A DNA stretch of 64,000 nucleotides from assembly GCA_025403435.1 (NCBI GenBank), contig CM046354.1, positions 16,432,424 to 16,496,423 on the forward strand, in the 5' to 3' direction. The first letter of the stretch is position 1. Every line of letters starts with the position of its first letter. The DNA comes from Artocarpus heterophyllus. Taxonomy: Eukaryota > Streptophyta > Magnoliopsida > Rosales > Moraceae. The notes beneath the pieces are model-generated. The model was not told where the DNA came from and ran no database searches. It saw nothing but the letters and a program-made list of their open reading frames with translations. This document shows, in pieces, positions 10,935-22,571 of the stretch. A program made the position numbers and the translations under genes.

Positions 10935-13320
10935 TTGGTTGTGACACCCGTTATTCTCCTAAGGGTATTAAGGTAATTAGATTAATTACCTAGTATATAT
11001 ATAAAAAAAAAAAATCAGAAAATCTCTCATAATTCGAAACTCTCTCTCTCTAAAAATTCTCTCTCTCTCTCCTCAAAGATCGTCTGAGATTTCGGCATCC
11101 GTTTTCGACACCTCCCGCACCAATGGAAAGCTCTCGATGAGCTGAGTCCAACGAGGTGCCGCGCCGCCCAAAACGTCACCGGAAGAGACCACACGCGCCG
11201 CCCAAAGTGGCGGCAAAACCCATTTCTTTCCGACGAGATATCTTCGCCGTCCGACGTCCGATCGACGTGATTCTTGTTCCTACACGACCACCGTGATGAG
11301 AGGAACAAAACCCACCCTTGGTGGCAGCTCAACAACCGCCGGATTGCTCCGCCCGCCTATTGCCGCCGTGCACCGCCGCCCCCATGGTGGAACTCCGCCT
11401 TGCCGGAGGAGGTGACTGACACCACCCCTCCCAATGAGTTCAGAGGATCAAGGGGAGTAAAACCCCTCGATCAATTGCACGAAAGGAGCCGGTTTCGCCG
11501 GAGAACGGCCAACGCCGCCGTCAACCGCCGCGGGAGCCTCCGTTTTGGCTCTTCCCAGCCACGTTTCTTCAAATTGGATGAGGGGAAATGCTCATAGGAG
11601 GATGGGTAGCAAAAGCCCTCAGCCAATTTCAGGTTTCCATCGTCGGAGAATCAAGATCGGAGCTCATCCATTTCTACCGACGTTGTACTTCACGACCCGC
11701 TATGTTAGAGGCAGAATTGGGTGAAATTGACCCCGCCATTGGACTCAGAAGGGTCGATTTAGGGGGGGTAGGCCCGAGGCCAGCTGCCAACGGACCCCGA
11801 TTGACGCCGGTCAACGACGGTCAAAGTCGGCCAACGCCGGTCAACGGTGGTCAACGGCCAGTCAAAGGCCAAAATGGGATTTTGTGATCCGGACCTCCGA
11901 TCGAAGATCCGAGACCGCCTCCTGACTCGTTTCGATGCTCTGGATGCAATGGTGACCTCCGTTTGAGCAAATTCCACTCCGATGAAAATCATCCGGTACC
12001 GACTGCACGTGAATCGAGGCGATTCAAACAGCAGTATCGGAGTCCAGAATGACGTTTTCAAGAATGTATGATCTCCAGGAAGCATTCCTAGCCATTCATA
12101 GTCGCTCGAGGAGCACTACAGAGGATGCTTCGTAGATACAGCGAGATACAACTGGATCTGTTTTGCTTGGAGTTCAAGATCAAGGGAGTATGGAGCTAAC
12201 GTTAATTGATTCCAGGATTAAGAGACTGTTGATAAGCTTGAAAGGTAGGGATTCTCTTACTCATCTTTTGTGAGGTTTTTATAGAATTAAAATTGATTGT
12301 TTTGCCGCAATATATATATCTATGTTGAACTGATATTATATGTGTATCACATATGAAACTATGACATGGACTCGTCTTGTATTGTACGGCGAGGAACATA
12401 ATGAATTGACACATATTATAAATTGAGAAGCATGGTTAGGAAAATTAACTCTATTAATAATGATTTAATATAGAGAAATTGTGAGACATGAAAAGGGCGA
12501 CGGTTACGTCCTTGGGCATGAATACCCTAAAAGGTAAAATAGGGGGAAGGTGATGACGCTTCCTTGGGTTGAAAGTCCCAAAACACACTGTACAGGAATT
12601 GATTTGGTGAGGACTCGGGGCTTGATGTCCCCTCACCGGAACACCCTTGGAATGTTTATAGGGTGATCAAGTGCGCCCATTTGGGTTTCGATGAGTTGAG
12701 TGATACTCAATTTAACATGGATACCTAGGAACAATGATGATTGGTAATATTTGTATAAATGTGTAATTATGACACTTGGTAATGATTAACTACGGTATCC
12801 ATAAGATGTGATCATAATAAACCTCATAATCTGGAATATGATGTGACTTACTAACCATGCAGATTTTGATGTGGTAATAATAAAAACCTAAAGGTGAGTA
12901 ATGGCTTTCTCTACTGAGCATAGTGTTGCTCATTCCCTTATGTTTATATCTTTTCAGGACTCACTAAGTGTGAGGTGGCTACGAGAAATATAGTTGAGGA
13001 AATGATGTAGCTATATTACATTGGGACTGCTTCAATCGTTGAGAATGTTCTTCATGATAATGTAAGCATCAATTGTTACTTTCTGTGACTGTATTACAAT
13101 GTGTTGAGGGTTAAAATGATGATGACAACAGTTTATATTATTAAATTTAAGGTGCTACATTAAAACTGTGGTTTATTTATCGTTTATATTTTTATTTTTG
13201 AGTTGAGAGTTTTCATTTAAGTCCCGGGCAAATTTTATTTTTAAGGTTTTACTTTTATTATTTATTTTTATTTTATCTCATTAAAAACTGTTAACCCCCA
13301 TATAGGGGCGTTACATTGGT
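10935..13320 (+). mobile_element. Solo LTR 1, Gypsy-like, TSD TTGGT
   Basis: The element runs 10940-13315 (2376 bp), opening TGTGACACCC and closing GGGCGTTACA. It is flanked by the 5-bp duplication TTGGT at 10935-10939 and 13316-13320. No internal region or second LTR follows, so it is a solo LTR left by recombination. The terminal motif is typical of plant Ty3/Gypsy chromovirus LTRs (inference). The 5' half (about 10985-12177) is GC-rich with CT repeats. The 3' half (12178-13315) is nearly identical to that of solo LTR 2. Frames inside (11027-11335, 11274-11597, 11588-11887, 11759-12085) are composition artefacts of the GC-rich part. Confidence 0.9.
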
Positions 13321-13339
13321 GAAGAAAGTTGTTTTATCT

Positions 13340-13770
13340 ATCAGATTAATATTTTAACAGTATGATCAGTGATTGTTTGCGTTAAAAATTTACAGTGCAT
13401 GATACAGAATTGTTTCTATTGTTTCTAATTACAAATCAGATTTTAAAAAGTTAATCCAATGGTTAAAACACCAATGCTTCTTTGGTGGTGCAAATATCCT
13501 TCTCCACCATAAGAATTTTCTAAAAACATAATTTTAATGACTAAGTACTATGATGGATTCTATCAGAGGAACAAAGAGTTTCAATCGTCATATTAGGGTT
13601 TTAATGGTCGGATTTGTAAATATTCATGTTAAAAATTTGCTACGGTAACATAAAATTGTTTCCCATTGTAGATCAGACTATTAAAATGTTAATCTGACAG
13701 CTAAAAACATTCATGTTCTATTGGTGGAGCATCATACTTTCTCCACTATAAAAACTGTCATATTTACACA
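13340..13770. repeat. Imperfect tandem duplication of about 240 bp
   Basis: Segments of about 13345-13530 and 13595-13770 align in order. Both carry GTTAAAAATTTrC, then AAATTGTTTC, AGATCAGA-like sequence, GTTAATCyrA, a T-rich stretch with TTGGTGG, and CTTCTCCACcATAA. The copies are well diverged. They sit just downstream of solo LTR 1. Confidence 0.5.
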
Positions 13771-14717
13771 CCTCTTCATAAAAATTTTCTCAAAATTGCC
13801 TTGTTTAATTTTTATATAATAGAAATAATATATAATACATAGGAATGATGAAATATAATATATTCTAGGAGAGGGGCAAAGTTTTTATTATTATCATTTT
13901 GGCAAAAGGGGATCATTTGTCACTAGACAAATTTGGTTATCATATTCAAATTTTGCCAGTTTAGACTGAAGATATGACAAAGATTTTATGACTATTTCTT
14001 TAAGTGGGGTACGCGGCTTGGAAACAAATCTAGCTACCACACCAACTTTCTTTATTTTGATTTGACGTGCTTGTTTGTATAGGTGAGAGTAATGACGTAC
14101 AGTGTACACTGTACAGTCTTCGTTTATGTCTGTTTTCTAATTCTAGTAAAGGCAAGCAGGAGACCATCTCCAAAAGGAATTTTACACCCCCAAAAGAAAA
14201 AACGCTTTTGCATGATGCAAATTGTCTTCTAAAGAAGCAATGAAACAAGAGTTTACTTTTATTATTGTGTGTGAGAAGCGCGCCCTGTGCATGTACTTTT
14301 CACATTTTTAGGATGCAAAAATAAAATATATATATTTTATGTACTTTAGTTTTATCTTGTTATCCTCCCAATCGTTTGGTTTAGTTAAAAAATGGGTTAT
14401 GCAGAAATTTTTTAAAAGGAAAAAAGTTATTAGTTGAAAAATTTAAGATGAAAATAAAAAAAAAAAACACAAAAATGAAAAAAAATGAAGGGCAAATATG
14501 CAAATAGGAAAAAAGAAAACAAAAACAAAAAATAAAAAATAAGAATTGATAAATAAGCAAAAGGCAAAAAAAAAAAGAAAGAAAAAAGAGAAAACAAGTG
14601 CCATGTGTCAATTTCATGTGCAAAAGCACATTTAACACTTTAATATATAGTATAGATTACTAGGTGTGTATGCTCATGTGTACCTAACTTGTTAAATTTT
14701 TTATTTAAAAAATTTTA
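13771..14717. other. AT-rich intergenic sequence
   Basis: Minus frames at 13894-14109, 14030-14248 and 14381-14638 show no recognised domain. The last is a Phe-rich product of poly(A)-rich DNA at 14440-14600. No element boundaries found. Confidence 0.35.
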
Positions 14718-14812
14718 AGATTTGTTTGGATACATTGTTCGAATCAAAAGTTTAAATTAAAAATATTGTAACAATTTAATGTTATGAAAGAAAATATTGA
14801 ACCAAAACAAAC
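14718..14812. mobile_element. MITE-like element, GTTTGGTTCGAGTATT family, copy 2
   Basis: AGATTTGTTTGGATACATTG on the left and AACCAAAACAAACATATT on the right form an inverted pair around a core with AAATATTGTAACAA. This matches the members at 3052 and 28588 in layout. Confidence 0.4.
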
Positions 14813-16119
14813 ATATTATGACTGTTTTCATTGATTGATTATTTGAGAAAAGTTATTTCATTCGAGTAATTCGATAGAAAGAAAACATTTTTTTTATTTA
14901 AATCATTGTTTTCAAACACATTATTAGTTTTCTCTATTAATTGGTCATTTGAGAAAAAGTTAGTACTTAGGTAGATAGAAAAGATAAGAACCACTTTTGA
15001 TGTACGAAAAAAATATATTTTAGAGAATTGTGAGAGAAAAATTTAGGTAGAGACATATTTGAGGGTAATAAAATGAACAAGGAAAAATTAGATAAAAAAA
15101 AGTACTTCAATGACATATATTTAAAATACAAAATTTTAAGAAAAATGTTAAAAATAAGGGTGAAAATAAAAAAAATTATTTAAGGAAGAAAAGCACCAAA
15201 AAAAAAAGAAATGTTAAAAAGAAGGGGAAAATTAATATATATATATATATATATATGCATAAAGGGATGAAAAAAAAAACTTGAAAACTAAAAACTCAAA
15301 AATTAAAAGAAATTTTTCAATAAAACGCCACAGTTTTTGTTGAAAGACGAGAATCGTGGATTATTATTATTATTATTTTTATTATTATTTTGAAGGAACA
15401 AAGGTGTACACATTTCCTTTAAAAAAAGGTATACATATTTCCGTTGTGTAAAACCAACAAGTACAAAGGACAAGTAAATTCATTAGCCAACAAAAAGTGT
15501 AATTTTGGAAAACAAATATCAAATTTGTTCGTATAATTCTCATGTTTATTGACTAGTTATATAGAACTAAAGTTATATAATTAATATATTTATAAAACAA
15601 AATTTTAGTACATGCGAGTAATCTTGCTAAATTAAATCATGTCACTTTATTATTATTATTATTATTATTATCAATGACCATTTGGTCAAAGGCAAAAGGT
15701 GAGGTGAGGATAAGAAAAATGGTGTAAATACGGGCTAAGCCAGATAGATCAACTCATGGTGTGGCTGGACACTAACGTCTAGATTGAGCTAGGCCTAAGT
15801 TTTTAACCGTTGTTTTGTTTTCTAATATTTTCATATACGCAGGTCATACCAACCCTGTATGGTTCAATAGGTTTGGCCTTCTTTCGACAACAATCTAACT
15901 AGTCTTTCCTTCTAGGTCTGCATGGTTTAAGGCACACAATCCATATTTACATCCCTACAGGTAAGGCTTGGGTTTGGGAAGACACAAGTTTGATCCCATA
16001 TTATATTAAAAAAAATTATCACTTTCTTGCAAAATTGTGTAAATCATTTATTGACTTGGTGGCTAATTGACTTAGTGAATCACTAATAAACTACCATCAA
16101 TTTATGATTAACCAAGCTT
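14813..16119. repeat. AT-rich intergenic sequence with microsatellites
   Basis: Contains (TA)n at about 15236-15256 and (ATT)n or (TTA)n arrays at about 15360-15392 and 15648-15672. Otherwise no gene. The block 15660-15990 is less AT-rich and may be an old repeat, but its ends cannot be set. Confidence 0.5.
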
Positions 16120-16250
16120 AAGTAACGTATTTGATTCATATGTTTGAATAAAAATTAAATTTTGTTAATTTTTTGTGAGAGAAAATATTGTAGCAAAAAA
16201 TATTAATTTGAACTAAAAAAAGTAGTTCCAACCTATGGAAACAAACAAAG
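16120..16250. mobile_element. MITE-like element, GTTTGGTTCGAGTATT family, copy 3
   Basis: Left AACGTATTTGATTCATATGT with GTTTGAATAAAAATTAAATTT, right CCTATGGAAACAAACAAAGT. The core holds GAGAGAAAATATTGTAGCAA, the family signature. No coding capacity. Confidence 0.45.
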
Positions 16251-16272
16251 TCAGGTAAGTGACTTAACATTA

Positions 16273-18051
16273 AAGAGAACGCTTGGCAATGACTTTCAAA
16301 AAATGTTGTTCTAACAATTATAGTATAAAGTTCTCACATGCTACAATATAAAGCAAAAGTAGGCTACAATACAAAGCTTCCACATGTTACAGTAAAAATC
16401 GTTCTAACTTTTGATTTTAAGGACATGTTTGATACACCATATTGGCACTCTGTATTGTATTATTTAATATGAAATCAAAAATTAATACAATACAGGCCTT
16501 GATATCAAATACGAACAAAATCCTCCATATTAGACCGTATTACATAATTAAAACCAAAAGTGTGTTTCAATAAACTAATCAAAAATTTAAAACATATTAA
16601 AAATCGATATAGAAGTTAAAGTTTTAGAATGAGATTCGGGACCAAGGTTTGGGGTTAAGGTTGAGATTCGAGATTGGAGTCTGGGATCAAAGTCAAAATT
16701 CGAGACTAGGGTAGCGGTCTGGATTCAAGGTCGGTGTCAGTGTTGAAATTTGGGATCGAAGTTAGAGTTTAGGTCGAGATTTAAAACTGGGGTTAGAGGT
16801 AGGATTTGAGACCGAGGTCAGAGTCTGGCTTTGGGGTTAAGGTCAATGTCGAGATTCAAGGTCAGGGTCAGGGTCAGGGTCAGGGTCAGGGTCAAGATTC
16901 AAGATTTGGGACCAGGGTTGGTGTTGAGATTTTAGACCAGGGTTAGGGTTGAGATTCGAAGTCAGGATTCGGGAGCAAGCTGGGATCAGAATTTGGGACC
17001 AGGGACGAGGTCGAGATTAGGGGTCAGGATTCGGGACTGAGGTCAATGTTGAGATTCACGATTCAAGGTTCTTGGGAGACTGGGGTCTAAGTTGGGGTTT
17101 AGGGTCAGGATTGGGATTCAAGACTAGGGTAGGAGTTGGGATTTGGGACCGAGGTCAAGGTCGGGATTCTCGATTTGGGACTGGGATTGGGATTCGTAGT
17201 TTAGGGTCAGGATTCAGGACCGAGGTTGACCCCAACCCTGAATCCTGACCTCGACCCCAATCCTAACCCCGACCTTAACCATAACACTGGTCTTAAATCC
17301 CAACCCCAAATCCTAACCCTAACCTCAACTGCGGTTTCAAATCTCGACCCTGACCACAGTCTCGAATCTCAATCTCGGCCGCGATTCTGAATCCTTTACC
17401 CCAACTCTGACCCCAAATCTTGAACTCAGATCTCAACCCTGCATCTCGCCCTCGAATTTTGACCTTGACTCTGAATTGCAAATCCCGACCTTGACCCTGG
17501 TCCCGAATCTCAAATTCAACCCTGACCATAACCCCGATTTCAAATCCCGACCTTAACCCAGTTCCCGAATCCCGACCCCGATCCTGAATCCCAATCTCGA
17601 CCCGATCCTGAATCCTAACCCTAACCTCGATTCTAAATCCCGTCCTTAATCTCAAATCCTGACTCGACCCAAAATTATGAATCTCAAAGAACTAGACCCC
17701 GGTCCCAAATCCTTAACCCAATTTCTTCCTTGGTCCTAAATCCCGACCCTAAATTTCGACCCCGTCTTTGGTCTCAAATCCCTAACCCGACCCTAATCCC
17801 GACCCGGTCCTAAATTTCACCCCCCAAAACTATGACCTAAATTTTCTATATTTAAAGTTTAAATACTAATACAATACAATATAATATAATACAGTGGTAA
17901 ACAAATGTTGTATAGTGGAATATAACATGTTAATATGGTGCAAAACTAAACAATATATTATATAACACTAATATAGTACAATACAATATAATACAATACA
18001 ATACAGTACAATACGGTGTGTCAAACATGCCCGAACTGCGTTGCCAAATGA
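16273..18051. mobile_element. Tourist-like MITE, copy 2, interrupted by a foldback element
   Basis: The left part (16273-16420) carries AACGCTTGGCAATG, TTCTCACATGCTACAATATA and ACATGTTACAGTAAAAATCG, the family interior. The right part (about 18033-18051) ends TTGCCAAATG, pairing with the left end. The 1612-bp element at 16421-18032 separates the two. The outer boundaries are approximate. Confidence 0.5.
16421..18032. mobile_element. Foldback-type element with minisatellite arms
   Basis: The left end GGACATGTTTGATACACCAT and the complement of the right end, GGGCATGTTTGACACACCGT, are near-perfect inverted repeats. Next come ATACAATAC-type repeats on both sides. The left arm (about 16625-17225) is a degenerate array built on GGTCGAGATTCGGGACC-like units, with a regular GGTCAG run at about 16860-16893. 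The right arm (about 17226-17830) is the same array in inverse complement. This is the architecture of foldback transposons (inference). There is no transposase. The 120-codon minus frame at 17293-17655 is a translation of the array. No clear target duplication was found. Confidence 0.65.
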
Positions 18052-18061
18052 TTTAAAATCA

Positions 18062-20431
18062 GTTAGTGTGACACCCGTTATTCTCCTAACGGGTATTGAG
18101 GTAATTAAATTAATTTTTAATGTATAAAAAAAAATTGCTTCATTTAAATTTATTTTATAATATTTATTTTTATCTATTTTTAAGTTTTCTAAAATTCTCC
18201 TATATTTATTTAGTATGATTACTAAAAAGCCTTAGAACTTCTAATAAATCTCAAAAATGTCATATTGGCATTATGTGTGTTAAAGTCTTTAGATGAGACA
18301 TAAGGATATCTTTTCCAACTACTCTTGACCCTCATTTTCTTTATTTCCTCCGTGACATGCTTCAACATGTCTCCTCTATAATTGTTTCTATCACTTCTCT
18401 TCAAAGACTTCATCTTTTCTTCCTTTCTCTTCCACGGTTCCCACACTCTTCTTCTCATTTCCTTGCTGAAGCAAAATACTTAGAGAACTTCTTCAAGGCA
18501 GCCATAAAAATCAGCCACCATCACCTCCATTTGAGCAAGAATTTCAGTCATACCGAAGTAAAGGAACCTGTTTTGAAGCCATTTCAAGCTTCCAACTAAC
18601 CATAATCCGAGGTTAGAATCTTATGAACAAATTTAGTCTTTCATTTATAAATTTTCTTTTATACTAAAGGATTATTCAAATTTGCGTTCTTAAACCTAAG
18701 TATATGTTTGTTGCTATTTTGGAGCATATGTATGAAGTCTAAGTGTATATGCCCTAGACAGAAAATTTATATTGTTAAACTTTGTAATACCTCTATGGGC
18801 AGTGGTTATTTCTTGAAATTCTAAGATTAAATTAAAATGAATTTTATGAATTGGTTTGCATATTTGAAAAGTAGCATCCTAGGCTTTCTAACGAGCTATC
18901 ATAAACCTAAATCGGAGTTGTATTTTATTTTCTAAGAATTATTCAATTTTTGTATTGGAAACTAGTAAATCTGCCAGTTTGTTATGGTATACCAACTACT
19001 AACCTGAACCAAGAACCCATCTTTGCTCACCACCTAATTCTTTAATGTCTTGCAACCTTTCCAATATTATCCTAAGTGATTGATGAATCTTATTAGGGAC
19101 TAAAACATATAGATTACTTGTTCACATTTTATATTGTGTTAAGACAAAAATTGTTTACTGTGGTATTCAAAAGAGATTTATATAAAAGCTTTAATGGCAT
19201 ACTAGTAAGATAGGTTTACACATGATTTATTTATGAATGTAGTTGTATGTTGTGCTTTAGTTTTAATTGTCCTTATGCACGCCTTAGGATCAAGGGAGTA
19301 TGGAGCTAACGTTAACTGATTCCAGGATTAAAAGATTGTTGATAAGCTTGAAAGGTAGGGATTCTATTACTCATCTTTTGTAAGGTTTTTATAGAATTAA
19401 AATTGATTGTTTTGCCGCAATATATATATCTATGTTGAACTGATATTATATGAGTATCACATATGAAACTATGACATGGACTCGTCTTGTATTGTACGGC
19501 GAGGAACATAATGAATTTACACATGTTATAAATTGAGAAGCATGGTTAGGAAAACTAACTCTATTGATAATGATTCAATATAGAGAAATTGTAAGACATG
19601 AAGAGGGCGACGGTTACGTCCTTGGGCATGAATACCCTAAAAGGTAAAATAGGGGGAAGGCGATGACGCTTCCTTGGGTTGAAAGTCCCAGAACACACTG
19701 TACAGGAATCGATTTGGTGAGGACTCGGGGCTTGATGTCCCCTCACCGGAACACCCTTGGAATGTTTATAGGGTGATCAAGTGCGCCCATTTGGGTTTCG
19801 ATGAGTTGAGTGATACTCAATTTAACATGGATACCTAGGAACAATGATGATTGGTAATATTTGTATAAATGTGTAATTATGACACTTGGTAATGATTAAC
19901 TACGGTATCCATAAGATGTGATCATAATAAACCTCATAATCTGGAATATGATGTAACCTACTAACCATGCAGTTTTTAATGTGGTAATGATAAAAACCTA
20001 AAGGTGAGTAATGGCTTTCTCTACTGAGCATAGTGTTGCTCATTCCCTTATGTTTATATCTTTTCAGGACTCACTAAGTGTGAGGTGGCTACGAGAAATA
20101 TAGTTGAGGAAGCGATGTAACTATATTACATTGGGACTGCTCAATTGTAAAGAATGTTCTTCATGATAATGTAAGCATCAATTGTTATTTTCTGTGACTG
20201 TAATTATAATGTGTTGAGGGTTAAAATGATGATGACAACAGTTTATATTATTAAATTTAAGGTGCTACATTAAAACTGTGGTTTATTTGTCGTTTATATT
20301 TTTATTTTTGAGTTGAGAGTTTTCATTTAAGTCCCGGACAAATTTTAATCTTTAAGGTTTTACTTTTATTATTTATTTTTATTTTATCTCATTAAAAACT
20401 GTTAACCCCCATATAGGGGCGTTACAGTTAG
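18062..20431 (+). mobile_element. Solo LTR 2, same family as solo LTR 1, TSD GTTAG
   Basis: The element runs 18067-20426 (2360 bp), opens TGTGACACCC, closes GGGCGTTACA and is flanked by GTTAG at 18062-18066 and 20427-20431. Its first 45 or so bases and its last 1139 bases (19288-20426) match solo LTR 1 closely. The middle (about 18112-19287) is unrelated to the matching part of solo LTR 1. Because each copy has its own target duplication, they are two separate solo LTRs and not the two ends of one retrotransposon. Confidence 0.9.
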
Positions 20432-21469
20432 TTATTTCTCAATGTAATTGTTGATTTTCTCGAGAAATATCAATGATTTTCAAATTTTAACTTAATTTAG
20501 AATCAATAACTGATTCAGCTCCTAAATAAGGTCAAGCGTTTACTTAATCCCATTATGTTTCTTGAAAAGCAAACATTAAAATCTTGGCGTCAAAGATCTC
20601 CCAATCTCTTTCTCTAACCTTGCAGATGGGTTCCAACTGGAGAGAATTTGGTTGAGGAGGAGAAGGAGAAGAAGCTCGGAGTTGTAAAATAATGAAGCGA
20701 CAGGCTATGAGAAACAAGCACACTTAAGTGACCATTTTAACTCAAGACTACAGGGCATAAATATTTTCTAAATTAGGGTGACTCAAACTGCCATACTACC
20801 CTAATGTTTCTTGTGCATTTAAAAGTCAAACCTTTTGCTCACATACGGAAGTCGAGACAAACAAGATTGCTATAGTTGAATAGTCCTAGATTCGTGATTT
20901 TGTTCAAGGACCAACGATTTTGGGGACTTATTTTTTTATTTTTTTATTTGATCTTTTAGGGTAAAAGCAAAGGTCAAGAGGAGCTACCACATGGCGAAAG
21001 GAAAAAGGGTGACTAAAGCTTTTTAAACTCTTTTATCTATGTATAGAATAGATGTGTATAGAAGAGAAACATCATCCTTAATAAAAGGTACATTACAAGC
21101 AGGAATTTCTATTAACATGAAGCTATCGTCCTCAACTCACACGTTTGGTTTTTTTTTTGTCATATTTTTTTGAGGGAACATTTTTTTTTTTTTGAAGAGA
21201 GGAAAAATTTTGTTTTACACACCAAACGAGTTTTTTTTTTCTTTCTTTTTTTTCCCTCAAGAAAAAAAAAGGGGTAAAAGTCAGGCACATGTTTGGTAAT
21301 CCTCTCTTTGCACTCTATCCTTGCTCGTGAAAAAAAGAAAGATGTTGTTCTATCTCGTAAGAATAGCATCAAAAGAGACTTCAATATATGGCTTATAAAC
21401 ATTTTAAGCTTTCCTTTTTCATTTTATTTTCACTTGTTTGATATTCATTGATCAATTCTTATTTCCTTA
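20432..21469. other. Intergenic sequence
   Basis: No recognisable gene. A poly(T)/poly(A) patch at about 21145-21270 gives the artefactual Lys/Phe-rich minus frame 21160-21402. Confidence 0.35.
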
Positions 21470-21628
21470 TGTGGTGTTTGGAAAAGTAGTGGGAACCATT
21501 GGTTAGAACCACTTTTACTGTAGCATGTGAGAGCTTTATATTGTAGTAATTTTTTTTATTGTTACTGTAGCATATGAAAGCTTTACATTGTTCATAATTG
21601 AGTTTGTGGTCAGTCAAACAACCACTTA
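21467..21628. mobile_element. Tourist-like MITE, copy 3, TSD TTA
   Basis: The element spans 21470-21625 with TTA at 21467-21469 and 21626-21628. The ends GTGGTGTTTGG and CAAACAACCAC are inverted repeats. The interior shows ACTGTAGCATGTGAGAGCTT. The 3-bp TTA duplication fits the PIF/Harbinger superfamily (established trait). Confidence 0.75.
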
Positions 21629-22030
21629 ATTTTTATTTTGATAAAGGATGGAACAAAGTGAGCATCCGGAAGAGTAAGAATTAAGTCAATGCATGTGGCT
21701 TGCTTGTCATCGAGGCAAGTATAATGCATTTTGAACATATAGATTGATTACTACGTACGCATTTTCCATCAAATCGATTGATAACGTTATTAATTTAATT
21801 GAATACATAACTCAAAGATTTATACTAGAAAAAACTTTATCTGGGACTGGTTATAATCTATAAAATAAGACAATAAAAATATGAAGGCAACAGGAACAAA
21901 ACCACTCTCGCAAGCAAAGATTTATATTACATGCATGGCCTTTATAAAATGGGCAAAGATTAATGAGCAAAACCCAAAAGGCAGTTGTTATCTATCACAT
22001 GACAATCTCAACTAAAACGCTTTAGATTCT

Positions 22031-22032
22031 TC

Positions 22033-22096
<64 letters not shown>
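22031..22096. repeat. Compound microsatellite (CT)n(AT)n
   Basis: A pure CT run followed directly by a TA run, ending in CACACGCACACAT-type sequence near 22100. Expected to be length-variable between individuals. Confidence 0.9.
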
Positions 22097-22101
<5 letters not shown>

Positions 22102-22422
22102 GCACACATACATATGTGCATATGTATGTATTTATGTATAAGCTGCGAGAGATAATATTGGGAAATGCTCAGCATATTTCTTAGTAGTCAGTCCAAATGC
22201 TTTAGATGGTTAAATGACAAGATTACCAAAATGAATAATCAATTTGGTTTCTTTGATAGCTAACAGTACGTATGCAAATTATAGAAATCAATTGCTTTCT
22301 AAGTTAGGTAATTTCTGTGAAGGGTGCATACACTTTCATCCTCTTGATTCGGTGTAGTTACATCATATGCTTTATTTTTTATTTTATTAACCCTTTTTTA
22401 AAACTCTCACTTTATGACTTCG

Positions 22423-22560
22423 TTTGTCAAACCTAATTAAAATTTATTAGTTTCAACTGTTACAGTGTAAAATAAAAGTTTACTATGGTATAAAACTCTC
22501 ACGTGCTACTGTGTTTTGATTCCAACTTATAGTTCTAACTGTGTTATCAAACATATATAC
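22423..22560. mobile_element. Diverged MITE related to the Tourist-like family
   Basis: Left CGTTTGTCAAACC and right GTTATCAAACATA flank an interior with ACTGTTACAGTGTAAAATAA and CTCTCACGTGCTACTGTG, matching the family core. A similar diverged copy lies at about 32830-32992. The boundaries are approximate. Confidence 0.4.
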
Positions 22561-22571
22561 TTTTCTTAATA

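Noticed and set aside
17293..17655. 120-codon minus-strand open frame rich in Arg, Gly and Asp
   Set aside because: It is the translation of the minisatellite arm of the foldback element; its residues follow the repeat unit and there is no domain.
10935..20431. The two related LTRs as the ends of one 9.5-kb retrotransposon
   Set aside because: Each has its own different 5-bp target duplication directly at its ends, and the sequence between them holds no retroelement domains, so they are separate solo LTRs.
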